Assembly: GCA_023139045.1 (NCBI GenBank) | Contig: JAGLOJ010000015.1 | Coordinates: 1 to 47,230, forward strand | DNA length: 47,230 nucleotides | Reading direction: 5' to 3' | Source of the DNA: Candidatus Sabulitectum sp. | GTDB taxonomy: Bacteria > Fermentibacterota > Fermentibacteria > Fermentibacterales > JCC-6 | In this document: piece after piece, positions 26,356-36,197 of the stretch | Layout: each line of letters begins with the position of its first letter | How positions within the stretch are numbered: position 1 is the first letter of the stretch | Program-made: the position numbers and the translations under genes | Notes under the pieces: model-generated | What the model saw: only the letters and a program-made list of their open reading frames with translations | Database searches by the model: none | Told to the model about the DNA's origin: nothing

Positions 26356-27435
26356 ATGAGAATTGCAATACACATAGACTGCCCTCCGTGGAATCTTACC
26401 GGTATAGGCAGGTATATGATCGAGCTATCCAAAGCTCTTGTTGCCAGGGGTACAGAGATAGATGCATGGTCGCGTCTGGGATGGTACAAAGCCTCACGCG
26501 ATATATTTTCCGGGTTGGGAATACCGGTTCTTCCAATTCTCAGCTGGAGAAAGTACAATGACATCCTTATGCCTAGAGCTTATGTCTCCCTGAGAAAACC
26601 AAGGGTTCTACACAACCCGAACGGAAGTCTGCTTCAAAGGGAAAAAGGGCTTCTGCAAACAGTAATGGTCCACGACCTGGGTGTTTTCATGTTTAATGAT
26701 ATCAAACCAGCCGATGAAGTTAATCTGTGGCAGAACAGGATTAGAAAATGTGTAAGTGAGGCCTCCGGCATATTGGTTAACTCTGTCACCACAGCGAACG
26801 ATCTGGCCGATATATTTCCGGAATCCAGAGAGAAAACATTCCTGACCATGCTTGGAGTTGATCATCTTGATTACATAACTGTTCAAAACAGTCGAAGGGC
26901 TGATCACATTCTTGCTGTGGGTACAATTGAACCACGCAAAAACTATAGTGGCTTGCTTGAAGCATACAGAATTATGAATTCGCACAGAAAGGATATCCCC
27001 CCCCTTGTAATTGCCGGTGGTTTCGGCTATCGAGCGAACGAAATTACAGAAAAAGCTCGAGATCTTGGTGTTGGAGAAAAAGTCAGATTTGAAGGGTATG
27101 TCAGCGAAAATAGACTCCGGCAGTTATATGAGAATGCCTGTTGTCTTGCTCACACTGCTTTATACGAAGGATTCGGATTTACAGTTCCTGAGGCGCTGGG
27201 ATTCGGGATACCGGTTGTCTGTTCAGTATCAGGAGCTTTGGGCGAGCTTTACCGCAATGTTGCATACATGGTGGATCCGCAAGATCCTGAATCTATAGCT
27301 CACGGGCTTCTTAAGGCAATCGATACGGGTTTCACGCCGGAACACCGGGCAAAGGCTGCAATTTTGTTCAGAGATCTTTCCTGGAACAGGTGCGCTTCCC
27401 AAACAGAGGCTGCCTTTAAAACTATTTCAGGTTGA
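26356..27435 (+). CDS. Glycosyltransferase family 4
   Basis: GT-B enzyme of 359 residues. The N-terminal loop TGIGRYMIEL, then HDLGVF and a central GTIEPRKNY, and the donor-binding segment EGFGFTVPEALGFGIPV (the E-x7-E motif) are all visible. It starts with an ATG at 26356 after TTGGAGA, and the frame does not need the upstream bases. It is a clear paralogue of the gene at 29930, with matching blocks at VGT(I/V)EPRKN and (Y/W)MVDP.DPESIAHG. It lies between GT genes of opposite orientation, so the locus is mosaic. Confidence 0.93.
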   Translation: MRIAIHIDCPPWNLTGIGRYMIELSKALVARGTEIDAWSRLGWYKASRDIFSGLGIPVLPILSWRKYNDILMPRAYVSLRKPRVLHNPNGSLLQREKGLLQTVMVHDLGVFMFNDIKPADEVNLWQNRIRKCVSEASGILVNSVTTANDLADIFPESREKTFLTMLGVDHLDYITVQNSRRADHILAVGTIEPRKNYSGLLEAYRIMNSHRKDIPPLVIAGGFGYRANEITEKARDLGVGEKVRFEGYVSENRLRQLYENACCLAHTALYEGFGFTVPEALGFGIPVVCSVSGALGELYRNVAYMVDPQDPESIAHGLLKAIDTGFTPEHRAKAAILFRDLSWNRCASQTEAAFKTISG

Positions 27436-28570
27436 TGGAGCCCAAGCAGTTTCCAACTTCCGTCCAGAACTTAGACCCAACTACATTCCAGCTGTATTTC
27501 TCATGAGCAAGTCGGATACCTTGGCGCGACAATTCTTCAGCGAGCTGTTGATCCCCTATCAATCTGAGGACCTGAGATGCAATCTCCTCTGGACTGTCTG
27601 CTTGAAGCACTACCCCGCCTTCCGAAATACCAAGGCTTACTGCAACTCTTGATGTTGTAACAACAGGAAGACCGGCTGCAAGAGCTGTAATAATTTTCAG
27701 AGGCGTTCCACTACCTATTCTTAAGGGAGCAAGCAGAATTTCAGATCGACTGTAATACTCCCGCATGTCATCCAGAGTTCCAGTTACCTCCACATCATCA
27801 CCTGCAAGAGATTTGACTCTTAAGTCAGGATCACGCCCGCACAAAACCAGTCTTCCCTTCCATCCCCTTCTCCGGAGTTCAGGAAGAACCTTGTCAACAA
27901 GGAATTCGGCTTCATCAATATTCGGATAATAGCTCATATCGCCGGGAAATAGAAGAACGCCTTTCTCTGGATTCCGGTGGATGGACCAGTAATCAGTATC
28001 GGTACCATTGTATACCACAGGCACTTGGCTGCCTGTTAATTTTGAGAAATACGCTGCATCATTATCGGAACAGGCGAAGAGGAAATTGCTTTTCTTCACA
28101 AGGGATATCTCTCTCCTCCTGAGTTTCATCATAGTAATGAACCGGTGAAGACGGACTGCAATCGAGCCTGAAGAATGCCTGATCAACCCGCGACACAAAT
28201 GCCACTCAACATTGTGGGCATCATATAGAACGGGAAAGTCTGGCGGTATCATCGGGAAGACATGAATACCGGAAACGATAACGAGTTGAGGATTGAAATC
28301 GGCGATTCGCTTCTTTACCTCGTGACAATCCGGAGTGTAACGGTATGGAAGGAGAATACTTGGTGTCATTTCGCAAAGCTCACGTAATCGTGAAACACCT
28401 GAAGGCATGAATGAAGCATGAGGAGGATACTTGTGGGCTTTACTCTTCGGATATATCCGCATCACTTCAAATCCATCCGGAATATGATCCAGAATACCAT
28501 GAATGCGCATGGCAAACCCGCTCGTGACAGGTTCAGGCGGACGGGTTGAAACAAAGGCAATTCGCGTCAA
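27422..28570 (-). CDS. Glycosyltransferase family 4
   Basis: GT-B enzyme of about 382 residues with RIAFVSTRPPEPVTSG at the N-terminus, VLYDAHNVEWH, and the donor motif PLRIGSGTPLKIITALAAG. I prefer a TTG at 28570 because AAAGGAGA lies just upstream; a frame start at 28621 is possible. It is the only minus-strand gene among plus-strand neighbours, overlapping the 3' end of the preceding GT4 by 14 bases. It thus needs its own promoter, perhaps near 28622-28700. Family matches GT4 closely; substrate unknown. Confidence 0.88.
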   Translation of the reverse strand: MTRIAFVSTRPPEPVTSGFAMRIHGILDHIPDGFEVMRIYPKSKAHKYPPHASFMPSGVSRLRELCEMTPSILLPYRYTPDCHEVKKRIADFNPQLVIVSGIHVFPMIPPDFPVLYDAHNVEWHLCRGLIRHSSGSIAVRLHRFITMMKLRRREISLVKKSNFLFACSDNDAAYFSKLTGSQVPVVYNGTDTDYWSIHRNPEKGVLLFPGDMSYYPNIDEAEFLVDKVLPELRRRGWKGRLVLCGRDPDLRVKSLAGDDVEVTGTLDDMREYYSRSEILLAPLRIGSGTPLKIITALAAGLPVVTTSRVAVSLGISEGGVVLQADSPEEIASQVLRLIGDQQLAEELSRQGIRLAHEKYSWNVVGSKFWTEVGNCLGSINLK

Positions 28571-28772
28571 TACTTCTCCTTTTCTTTGCCTACTCAAGAA
28601 AAAATCATCCTCTACTTTCACAGCAATATTACCAGATAATCAATTGAATTCAAGGAGAGCCGGAAAATTAGTATAATTATCCACTCTCAAGTTACGGCAA
28701 GGACTTTTCTTTTTTCTGCAGGACGGGTATTGTTGTCTGTAATCCTGTACTACCGCCGGAGGACAAAAAGCA

Positions 28773-29933
28773 ATGAAGAAGATAGCTGTTTTCCACATGT
28801 TGCCCTCAGGGGGCGGTATCAGAGTTCTTCGTCAGTTTGTTGAGGGGCTTTCTCCAGATTTTGATCTTCACATCCATCAGCCGGAAGGGGCATCCTCCGC
28901 CACAAATATATCTGCCGTTGAAGAAACGGTATACCCCTACCCCATGTGGAAAAAACCCCGGGGATACCTCAGGCCCGTCGCACCGCTCTTCCTGATTCTC
29001 AGGCTACTGAGTTTCAAGCGGGTGTGCAGGCGGGTTGCTGATAACATCAACAGAACAGCAGATGCAGTTCTTGTACACAATGCCATGCCCGTGGCGGCTC
29101 CGCCGATTCTTCAATTCCTCAATATTCCATCTGCTTATTTCTGTTACGAATACCCAAGACACATTTTTGAGAAAGATATTATCCAGCGAACAAAATCCCT
29201 GCCTGCCCGACTGGCCCTGCTTCCACTGGAACGACTTGAAAAATGCATCGATCGTAAATCTACTTTAAATGCTGATAAGATTATCACTTTTTCAAACTAC
29301 ATGCAGCAGAGAATAAGAGACATCTACAACAGAGATTCGGTAATTGTAAGGCCAGGCATAGACGATTCATTCTTCTCGCCTTCACCGGCAACCGGAAAAG
29401 AAAATAGTGTTTTGTCAGTAGGAGCCCTCTGGCCTTTCAAGGGTCACGAGACAGCTATCAGGATAATCGGGTTGATCCAGCCGGAGATAAGACCGAATCT
29501 CCACATTGTGGCTGACAGAGAGTACCCCGGATACCGCATGCAGCTTGTTTCCCTGGCTCAAGACCTCTCTGTTAAAGTGACAATTCATCTGAACATTTCA
29601 GACATTGAATTACGAGAGCTTTACAGGCGGGCAAAGACCGTACTCTGCTGTCAGCGCCAGGAGCCATATGGGCTTGTACCTCTTGAATCCATGGCATGCG
29701 GAACCCCGGTGATTGCCTTACGGGAAGGTGGCTTTGTCGATAACATTATTCACCGCAGAAATGGATTCCTCTTCGACGGTAGTGCAGAAAAAGGAGCGGA
29801 ATTACTCTTCCAATTGCTTTCCGACAAAGCTTCAATCAGGAAAATGACAATCTCCGGGCGTAAGTTTATAAAACAGGAAAGAAGCATAGCTATGGGTACA
29901 AACAAACTTGGAGAAATACTGGAATCCTTATGA
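28773..29933 (+). CDS. Glycosyltransferase family 4
   Basis: 386-residue GT-B enzyme. It begins MKKIAVFHMLPSGGG, has FCYEYPRHIFE in the acceptor half, and the nucleotide-sugar segment EPYGLVPLESMACGTPV with its E-x7-E glutamates. The ATG follows a strong GGAGG. A TATAAT at 28672-28677 in the 150-base gap may be the -10 of its promoter, although the matching -35 is weak. The stop overlaps the next GT4 start in an ATGA, so at least these two are one transcript. Confidence 0.93.
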   Translation: MKKIAVFHMLPSGGGIRVLRQFVEGLSPDFDLHIHQPEGASSATNISAVEETVYPYPMWKKPRGYLRPVAPLFLILRLLSFKRVCRRVADNINRTADAVLVHNAMPVAAPPILQFLNIPSAYFCYEYPRHIFEKDIIQRTKSLPARLALLPLERLEKCIDRKSTLNADKIITFSNYMQQRIRDIYNRDSVIVRPGIDDSFFSPSPATGKENSVLSVGALWPFKGHETAIRIIGLIQPEIRPNLHIVADREYPGYRMQLVSLAQDLSVKVTIHLNISDIELRELYRRAKTVLCCQRQEPYGLVPLESMACGTPVIALREGGFVDNIIHRRNGFLFDGSAEKGAELLFQLLSDKASIRKMTISGRKFIKQERSIAMGTNKLGEILESL

Positions 29934-31000
29934 AAATTGCATTCAATATTGACTATGACTACCTGAAATTCACAGGAATCGGCAGATACGGACTCGAACT
30001 GATTTCTGCCATGATGGCAATCGGTGAAGATTGTGAGCTCTGGATGTGGAGAAATACCAGAAAAACTCCGCCATTGATAGATAATATCGAAGGGAAGATA
30101 AAATTCTATCCTTTTCCCAAAAGAATAACAGACTTTTTCCTGCCATCCATAAGAGCACTTAGATCGAAAATTGATTGGCTGCACACCGCCAACGGGGAAC
30201 TGCTTCCATCAACTCCTTTTGTTAAGCAGATTGCAATGATACATGATCTTGGACCGTTCATGTACGGCCATATGAAGCCGGATGCTGTTACAAATGCATG
30301 GAGAAAACGCATTAAAAACATTGCCAGGATAGCCGATTGCATCGTTGTAAATTCGGATTCAACCCGGACTGATCTGCTTAATTTCCTTCCATCGCTGGAG
30401 GGCAGAGTATTTCTCACTCCCCTGGGCATAAATCATTTTTCCGCTGCATCCTCTCCTTCAGATATAAAGAGCCATATCCTCACTGTAGGTACAGTTGAGC
30501 CAAGGAAGAATATTGATGGGCTGTTAAAGGCATATTCGATCATGCTCGAAAAGGGAGATCTCCCTCCTCTGGTAATTGCAGGAATGGACGGTTTTCGTGC
30601 GGAAGAATACAAAAGGCTTCCACTTGAACTTGGCATTGAAAACAGAGTGAAATTCACAGGATATGTCGGAGACAGAGAACTTTCTGATCTTTATGCCAGA
30701 GCATATTGCCTTGTTCATCCTGCTCACCACGAGGGGTTCGGCTTCACAGTACCGGAAGCCTTCACATGGGGTCTGCCTGTGGTTGCTTCAAACACCGGTG
30801 GTCTGGGGGAGTTCTTCTCGGAAACCGCCTGGATGGTTGACCCGTCTGATCCGGAATCCATTGCACACGGAATTGAACTTGCGCTGGATTCAGGCGTAAC
30901 TGCTGAGCAGGAACAGAAAAGACAAGAGCTTTCTAAAGAACTCACCTGGGAAAACTGTGCAAGGAAAACCCTGAAGGCCATGAAAGCAATAAGCACCTGA
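29930..31000 (+). CDS. Glycosyltransferase family 4
   Basis: 356-residue GT-B enzyme, paralogue of the gene at 26356. Motifs: FTGIGRYGLEL, MIHDLGPFMYG, VGTVEPRKNIDG, and donor binding EGFGFTVPEAFTWGLPV. ATGA overlap with the gene before it. The two paralogues suggest that one GT was duplicated within the locus and may now add related sugars at different positions of the repeat unit. Confidence 0.93.
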   Translation: MKIAFNIDYDYLKFTGIGRYGLELISAMMAIGEDCELWMWRNTRKTPPLIDNIEGKIKFYPFPKRITDFFLPSIRALRSKIDWLHTANGELLPSTPFVKQIAMIHDLGPFMYGHMKPDAVTNAWRKRIKNIARIADCIVVNSDSTRTDLLNFLPSLEGRVFLTPLGINHFSAASSPSDIKSHILTVGTVEPRKNIDGLLKAYSIMLEKGDLPPLVIAGMDGFRAEEYKRLPLELGIENRVKFTGYVGDRELSDLYARAYCLVHPAHHEGFGFTVPEAFTWGLPVVASNTGGLGEFFSETAWMVDPSDPESIAHGIELALDSGVTAEQEQKRQELSKELTWENCARKTLKAMKAIST

Positions 31001-31064
31001 GAAGACAGGTGTACGGAAAAGCCAACTTCTGTTATTTTACCCTATTCAGAAAATGTAACTGATC

Positions 31065-31089
31065 TCAAGGGAGTTATGCTCCCTCTTGA
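31065..31089 (+). other. Palindrome before the epimerase gene
   Basis: TCAAGGGAG, a short loop and CTCCCTCTTGA form a stem with one bulged C. It lies about 20 bases before the epimerase GTG start, with AAAGGGGG between. It could stabilise the mRNA or be an operator; no T-run follows. Confidence 0.35.
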
Positions 31090-31108
31090 AATATGCAAAG
31101 GGGGAACG

Positions 31109-32236
31109 GTGGGTAAGAAGGTACTGATCACAGGCGGGGCAGGTTTTATTGGATCACATCTGGGGGATCTTTTTCTCTCTGAAGGCTATGAGGTCAAGGC
31201 TTATGACAATCTGGATCCACAGGTTCACGGAGAAAATGCTTCCAGGCCCGGCTATCTGAACAGCGAGATTGAACTTATTGTGGGAGATGTCAGGGATGCT
31301 GAGTCTTTTGCAGAAGCTCTGAAACCTGCAGATATTCTTGTTCATTTTGCAGCTGCTGTTGGTGTTGGCCAGTCAATGTACGAAATCACCAGATACACAT
31401 CCATAAATACAATGGGGGCTGCTATAGTTCTTGAAGAGGCTGTGAAGCAGAAAGATCACATAGAAAAAATGCTTGTAGCCAGCTCAATGTCTATTTACGG
31501 AGAGGGTCTTTACATCTGCCCTGTATGCGGAGAAGTTACCCCGAAGCTCAGACCGACAGAGCAGCTTGCCCGGCGTAAATGGGATATGTTCTGCCCGTCC
31601 TGTGAAAAGCCCTGCATCCCCGCCCCAACCCCGGAAACCAAACCACTCTTCCCCACCAGCGTTTATGCTGTGAACAAGAGGGATCACGAAGAATTGTTTC
31701 TTTCAGTTGGCGACGCTTACGGCATATCAACAACCGCCATGCGCTTCTTCAATGTTTACGGTGAAAGGCAGGCTTTGTCCAACCCGTACACCGGGGTAGG
31801 TGCCATTTTCGCTTCAAGGCTGCTTAACGGCAAGCCCCCGGTTGTATTCGAAGATGGAGGCCAGAGCAGAGACTTCATTCATGTGCATGACATTGCCCGT
31901 GGCTGTCTCCTCGCTATAGAAAACGACAAATCAAATGGAGAGGTTTTCAATCTGGGGACCGGACGTAAACTGTCAATCATGGATGTGGGCAAGGCAATTG
32001 CCCAGGAGTTGGGAAGACCTGTGGATGATTTCATTGTCAATAACCAGTACAGAGCCGGAGATATCCGCCACTGCTATGCTGATGTTTCCAGAGCGGAGAA
32101 ACTGCTTGGGTTTAAAGCTTCAACCACTTTTGAAAATGGTGTAAGTGAGCTCTGTAGCTGGGTTGGCAGCCAGACTGCTACAGACATGGTTGATAAGGCC
32201 ACCGAAGAACTTAGAAAAAGAGGACTTACCAGATGA
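31109..32236 (+). CDS. NAD-dependent sugar epimerase with zinc-knuckle insertion
   Basis: Extended short-chain dehydrogenase that acts on a nucleotide sugar. GGAGFIGSHLG binds NAD, SSMSIYGEG and SVYAVNK give the Ser and the Tyr-x3-Lys catalytic set, and FFNVYGERQ and GGQSRDFIHV are typical of the family. Between the serine and the Tyr lies an inserted loop with CPVCGE and CPSCEK, two CxxC pairs that probably bind zinc. This arrangement occurs in some 4-epimerase-like enzymes annotated dTDP-rhamnose 4-epimerase, so the exact sugar is not settled. I chose the GTG at 31109, since AAAGGGGG precedes it and the protein then starts at the Rossmann strand. Confidence 0.88.
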   Translation: MGKKVLITGGAGFIGSHLGDLFLSEGYEVKAYDNLDPQVHGENASRPGYLNSEIELIVGDVRDAESFAEALKPADILVHFAAAVGVGQSMYEITRYTSINTMGAAIVLEEAVKQKDHIEKMLVASSMSIYGEGLYICPVCGEVTPKLRPTEQLARRKWDMFCPSCEKPCIPAPTPETKPLFPTSVYAVNKRDHEELFLSVGDAYGISTTAMRFFNVYGERQALSNPYTGVGAIFASRLLNGKPPVVFEDGGQSRDFIHVHDIARGCLLAIENDKSNGEVFNLGTGRKLSIMDVGKAIAQELGRPVDDFIVNNQYRAGDIRHCYADVSRAEKLLGFKASTTFENGVSELCSWVGSQTATDMVDKATEELRKRGLTR

Positions 32237-33330
32237 GCATTCATCTGCTTATTGATGCAAGAGCGGTACAGAAAAATGTTGATGGAATAAGCAGATTTTC
32301 ACTGAACGTGACAAAATGCATTATGGAGAAGCGGCCCGAATGGAAGATAACAGCCCTGATCGGGAAAGATGCTGAATTTCATCTCGAGAACACAGGAGCT
32401 GAAATTATCCTGGATGATTCTTCAAGATTCAGTACCTCCGCCAATAGAAAACTTTCCAATCGAATTAACATAATTTCTCCGGATGCCTTTCTTAACTTCT
32501 CAATGGCAGGACCTCAACCGGATGCACCATCCATAATAACAGTACACGACCTGATGGTGCTTAATCTGCCATGTTACTTCGGTGACAGCATCATTCGCAA
32601 TGCCTTCAGCCGTTTTCTTTTCAGGAGAGCGCTAAAGGCTTCTATCGGGCATGCTTCCGCTATTGCAGTACCCACAATGACCACAAAGCTTGATGTAATG
32701 AGAAGTTTTCAGTCAGCTACTGACATGGTGTTTATTACCGGAGAGGGACAAGCGCTCTTTTCTTCACCGGTACAAAAGCAATTAGAAAGGCAGAATTTCT
32801 TTCTATACGTGGGCAATGCGAGGGGTTACAAGAATATACCTCGTTTCCTCACCGCCTACGGAAGACTCTGGGCGATGGACGAAAAAACACCTCCGCTTTC
32901 GATGGTTGTAAGAAAAGACCGAGCGTACAACTACTTCAAAAAACATCTGGATTCGAATCCCGCCAGATCCAACATCAAGGTTATGACTCACATATCCGAT
33001 GATGAATTGCGCAATCTTTATCTAACATGCAAAGCATTGCTGATACCTTCGGTCTACGAAGGTTTCGGGCTTCCAGCCCTGGAAGCCATGGCCACTGGAG
33101 CACCAGTTATGGCCTCAAAAAACACTGCTCTTGAGGAAGTTGTGGGAGATACAGGAGTTCTCATCGACCCATATTCCATCATTGATATAATGCGTGGTAT
33201 GGCAGAACTGTCTGTTGCCACTCCTGAAAAACTCAAAGAGCTGGGCGAACTGGGTAGAGAGAGATCCACAATCTTCTCCTGGGAAAAAACTACAGACTGC
33301 TTTCTTCGACAGATTGAGGCTCTGATATGA
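32233..33330 (+). CDS. Glycosyltransferase family 4
   Basis: 365-residue GT-B enzyme resembling mannosyl/rhamnosyl transferases. LLIDARAVQKNVDGISRF at the N-terminus, TVHDLMVLN, YVGNARGYKN, and the donor segment YEGFGLPALEAMATGAPV are visible. Four-base overlaps join it to the epimerase before and the radical SAM gene after. The epimerase may supply its sugar donor; that is only suggested by order. Confidence 0.92.
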   Translation: MSIHLLIDARAVQKNVDGISRFSLNVTKCIMEKRPEWKITALIGKDAEFHLENTGAEIILDDSSRFSTSANRKLSNRINIISPDAFLNFSMAGPQPDAPSIITVHDLMVLNLPCYFGDSIIRNAFSRFLFRRALKASIGHASAIAVPTMTTKLDVMRSFQSATDMVFITGEGQALFSSPVQKQLERQNFFLYVGNARGYKNIPRFLTAYGRLWAMDEKTPPLSMVVRKDRAYNYFKKHLDSNPARSNIKVMTHISDDELRNLYLTCKALLIPSVYEGFGLPALEAMATGAPVMASKNTALEEVVGDTGVLIDPYSIIDIMRGMAELSVATPEKLKELGELGRERSTIFSWEKTTDCFLRQIEALI

Positions 33331-34778
33331 AAGTTGCTGTAGTCAACCCTCCCTTCATGGATGGCAAGTTCTCCAGAACATCAAGATCTCCTGCTATTGT
33401 TAAGAGTGGAACCATGTACTGGCCTTTCTGGCTGGCCTATGCGGTTGGAACTCTCGAACGGGCAGGACATCAAGTGCTCTTTTTTGACTGCCCGGCGGAA
33501 AACATCACCAGGCGCGAGTTGATGAGCAAGTTACAGGAAGAGTCCCCTGCTATGATAGTTCTGGATACCAGCACGCCATCCATACACAGCGATCTTTCTG
33601 TTGCAAAGGAAATTTCTGAATTACTGCCTGAAGCTTCACTCTTTCTTGTTGGAACCCACGCAAGTGCACGCCCTGCGGATATTCTGCTTTCTGCACCGTA
33701 CATCACCGGTATTGCCGCTAGGGAATATGATTTCACGATTCCTGAAATTGCTGATGCATTGCAGAGCAAAAACGATCTTCAGCAGATTCCCGGACTCTGG
33801 TTGAATACCCCCGATAAACCATTCTTCACAGGGGCCAGGGAACCAATTTCAGATCTTGACTCTCTCCCCATGCTGGCTGATGTGTACTTGAAGCATTTGA
33901 AGCCTGAAAATTATTTTTTCGCAGCTGCCAGATACCCTTCTGTAATGATTATCACCAGCAGGGGATGTCCCTTCAAGTGTTCCTACTGCGTCTGGCCGCA
34001 GGTTCTTCATGGCGGTACATACCGTTCCAGATCTGCACAGAACGTGGTGGAGGAATTCATGAAAGTGCAGGAGTTCTTTCCTCAGGTGCAGGAAATCGTC
34101 TTTGAGGACGACACATTCAGCGTAGACTCCAGTCGTGTAGCTGAAGTTTCAGAAGCCTTGATTGCCGCAGGTAACAAATTGCCATGGACGGCAAATACCA
34201 GAGCAAACCTTTCCCTGGAAGCAATGAAAAAAATGCGCAATGCCGGTTGCAGAATGATTATCGTAGGCTATGAATCCGGTAACCAGAGCATCCTGAACGG
34301 AGTAAGCAAGGGAACCACCATAGAGCAGAATCTCAGCTTCGCAAAGAGGGCAAAGCAGGCAGGTCTGCTTGTTCACGGCTGTTTCATGGCGGGGAATCCC
34401 GGAGAAACCCGAAAGACCCTCGAAGAGACCCTTGAAATGGCAATCAGGCTCAAACCGGACACAGCACAGTTTTTCCCGATTATGGCTTATCCTGGAACGC
34501 GGTTGTATGAACAGTATCGTTCTTCAGGTAACTTGAAAACTGAGGATTACAGAGAGTGGCTCACTGAAGAAGGTCTTCATAACTGTGTGGTCGATCTGCC
34601 TGACCTTTCGTCCGAAGATATTGTTGAATGGTGTGCTGAGGCCAGGCGCAAATTTTATCTTCGACCAGAGTACATTCTTTACAAAGCCATACAGACCGTG
34701 CTTCATCCAACCACAGAAGGGCGTCGAACCATCAGGGCATTTTCCACCTTTAGAAAACACCTGTTCAGGAGAAATTAA
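33327..34778 (+). CDS. B12-binding-type radical SAM protein
   Basis: 483 residues: an N-terminal Rossmann-like domain of the cobalamin-binding type (from VAVVNPPF, with TLERAGHQV and VGTHAS) followed by a radical SAM barrel with CX3CX2C in RGCPFKCSYCVWPQ and a SAM/lower barrel segment EDDTFSVD. There is no DxHxxG motif, so B12, if bound, is base-off without a protein histidine, as is usual in this class. Such enzymes methylate unactivated carbons or, like HpnJ, rearrange lipids. Tight overlaps with GT genes on both sides argue that it decorates the polysaccharide or its lipid carrier. Product is unknown. Confidence 0.85.
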   Translation: MKVAVVNPPFMDGKFSRTSRSPAIVKSGTMYWPFWLAYAVGTLERAGHQVLFFDCPAENITRRELMSKLQEESPAMIVLDTSTPSIHSDLSVAKEISELLPEASLFLVGTHASARPADILLSAPYITGIAAREYDFTIPEIADALQSKNDLQQIPGLWLNTPDKPFFTGAREPISDLDSLPMLADVYLKHLKPENYFFAAARYPSVMIITSRGCPFKCSYCVWPQVLHGGTYRSRSAQNVVEEFMKVQEFFPQVQEIVFEDDTFSVDSSRVAEVSEALIAAGNKLPWTANTRANLSLEAMKKMRNAGCRMIIVGYESGNQSILNGVSKGTTIEQNLSFAKRAKQAGLLVHGCFMAGNPGETRKTLEETLEMAIRLKPDTAQFFPIMAYPGTRLYEQYRSSGNLKTEDYREWLTEEGLHNCVVDLPDLSSEDIVEWCAEARRKFYLRPEYILYKAIQTVLHPTTEGRRTIRAFSTFRKHLFRRN

Positions 34779-36172
34779 TGAGAAAACTCAGCATTTTTCT
34801 TGGTATGTTTTTTGATGCCGCGGCAATTTTCTTATCGCTGTATCTCTCTGCTTTTTTCAAATTCAGATGGGGCATTTTTCCAGGCATTTCTCCTGTATCC
34901 CCGCTGATAATCGTATACGGCAGCCTTGTGTCGATTCTCTACTGGTGGGTAATTTTTGCTCTCACCGGTGCATACAGACTGCACTGGGATAGAAGCTGGG
35001 CAGACGAAATCAGAATGGTATTCAAGCCGGTGGTAGCAGGATTTGTAATTCTATCTCTTTTTGCTTTCCTCATCACCCCGCAGGCCTCCATTGGACGATG
35101 GATATTTTTTGTCTATTTCTCTCTTATCAACCTCTTTGTTTATTCCGCAAGATGCTTTTCCAGACTGCTGGAAAGAAGACTTGCAAAAAAGAAACTTCTG
35201 AGGAGGAATGTTCTCGTTATCGGGCTGGGGAAATCTGCAAAGGAACTGGAAGATTACCTTGCAATTAATCCTTCACTGGGGTACAATGTAATTGGATTCA
35301 TCAATCCCCCGCATCCAGTCACCAACCCTGCAATAACGAAACAACCTCTAGGTGATGTGATTGATATTACGGCCCTTGCGGAACAGCATGACATAACAGA
35401 TCTTCTCGTTACTATTGCTTCAAATTTTCATGATGACATTCTCAGTCTTCTTCTTCCCGCTGTTCAAAGTGGCATTCGGGTCAAACTTGTGCCTGATCTT
35501 TTCGATGTTGTTGCCGGGCATGTGCACAACACTCAGATTCTCGGGCAGCCCCTGATGGAACTGGTACCGGACAGACTGTCATTCTGGGAAAAGCTGGTGA
35601 AGACTGCCGGAGATTATGTAATCAGCCTGATGGTTATTATTCTTGGATTGCCTCTCTGGATAATTGTCAGCATTATGATCGTTATCGATTCAAAGGGTGG
35701 TGTATTCTACCGGCAGAAGAGGACAGGAGAAGGTGGCCGGGAATACAAAATTTTTAAATTCAGATCTATGGTCGCCAATGCCGAAAAGGGTACCGGTGCT
35801 GTATGGGCGGGAAAAGATGATGCCAGGGTGACAAAGATCGGTAAGATCATCAGGAAAACCCGTATTGATGAAGTTCCACAATTCCTCAATGTCCTTACCG
35901 GTGAGATGGCAGTGGTTGGCCCAAGGCCGGAAAGACCTGAGATTATTGAACAGCTTAGAAGTATTTACCCCTTCTATGATAAACGCTTAACTGTTAAGCC
36001 GGGGATAACCGGATGGGCCCAGGTTAACCTGGAATACGATACAAATCTCGAAGATGTATCAAAGAAACTCACACATGATTTTCAGTACATAGAGAATCAG
36101 TCGCTTTTCCTTGATCTGGAGATTCTTGCGAGAACAGTTCTCGTAGTTCTCACCGGAAAAGGCGCGCACTGA
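34778..36172 (+). CDS. Polyprenyl glycosylphosphotransferase (priming enzyme)
   Basis: 464 residues. Four or five N-terminal membrane helices, a Rossmann-like central domain (VLVIGLGKSAKE) and the C-terminal bacterial sugar transferase domain: KIFKFRSM, IGKIIRKTRIDEVPQ, VVGPRPERPE, and VKPGITGWAQV. It transfers a sugar-1-phosphate, commonly glucose or galactose, from the UDP-sugar to undecaprenyl phosphate, starting each repeat unit at the inner face of the membrane (WcaJ/WbaP type). Start ATG shares one base with the preceding stop. Confidence 0.95.
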   Translation: MRKLSIFLGMFFDAAAIFLSLYLSAFFKFRWGIFPGISPVSPLIIVYGSLVSILYWWVIFALTGAYRLHWDRSWADEIRMVFKPVVAGFVILSLFAFLITPQASIGRWIFFVYFSLINLFVYSARCFSRLLERRLAKKKLLRRNVLVIGLGKSAKELEDYLAINPSLGYNVIGFINPPHPVTNPAITKQPLGDVIDITALAEQHDITDLLVTIASNFHDDILSLLLPAVQSGIRVKLVPDLFDVVAGHVHNTQILGQPLMELVPDRLSFWEKLVKTAGDYVISLMVIILGLPLWIIVSIMIVIDSKGGVFYRQKRTGEGGREYKIFKFRSMVANAEKGTGAVWAGKDDARVTKIGKIIRKTRIDEVPQFLNVLTGEMAVVGPRPERPEIIEQLRSIYPFYDKRLTVKPGITGWAQVNLEYDTNLEDVSKKLTHDFQYIENQSLFLDLEILARTVLVVLTGKGAH

Positions 36173-36197
36173 GTCCTATAGTGAAAGGAATTAAACA

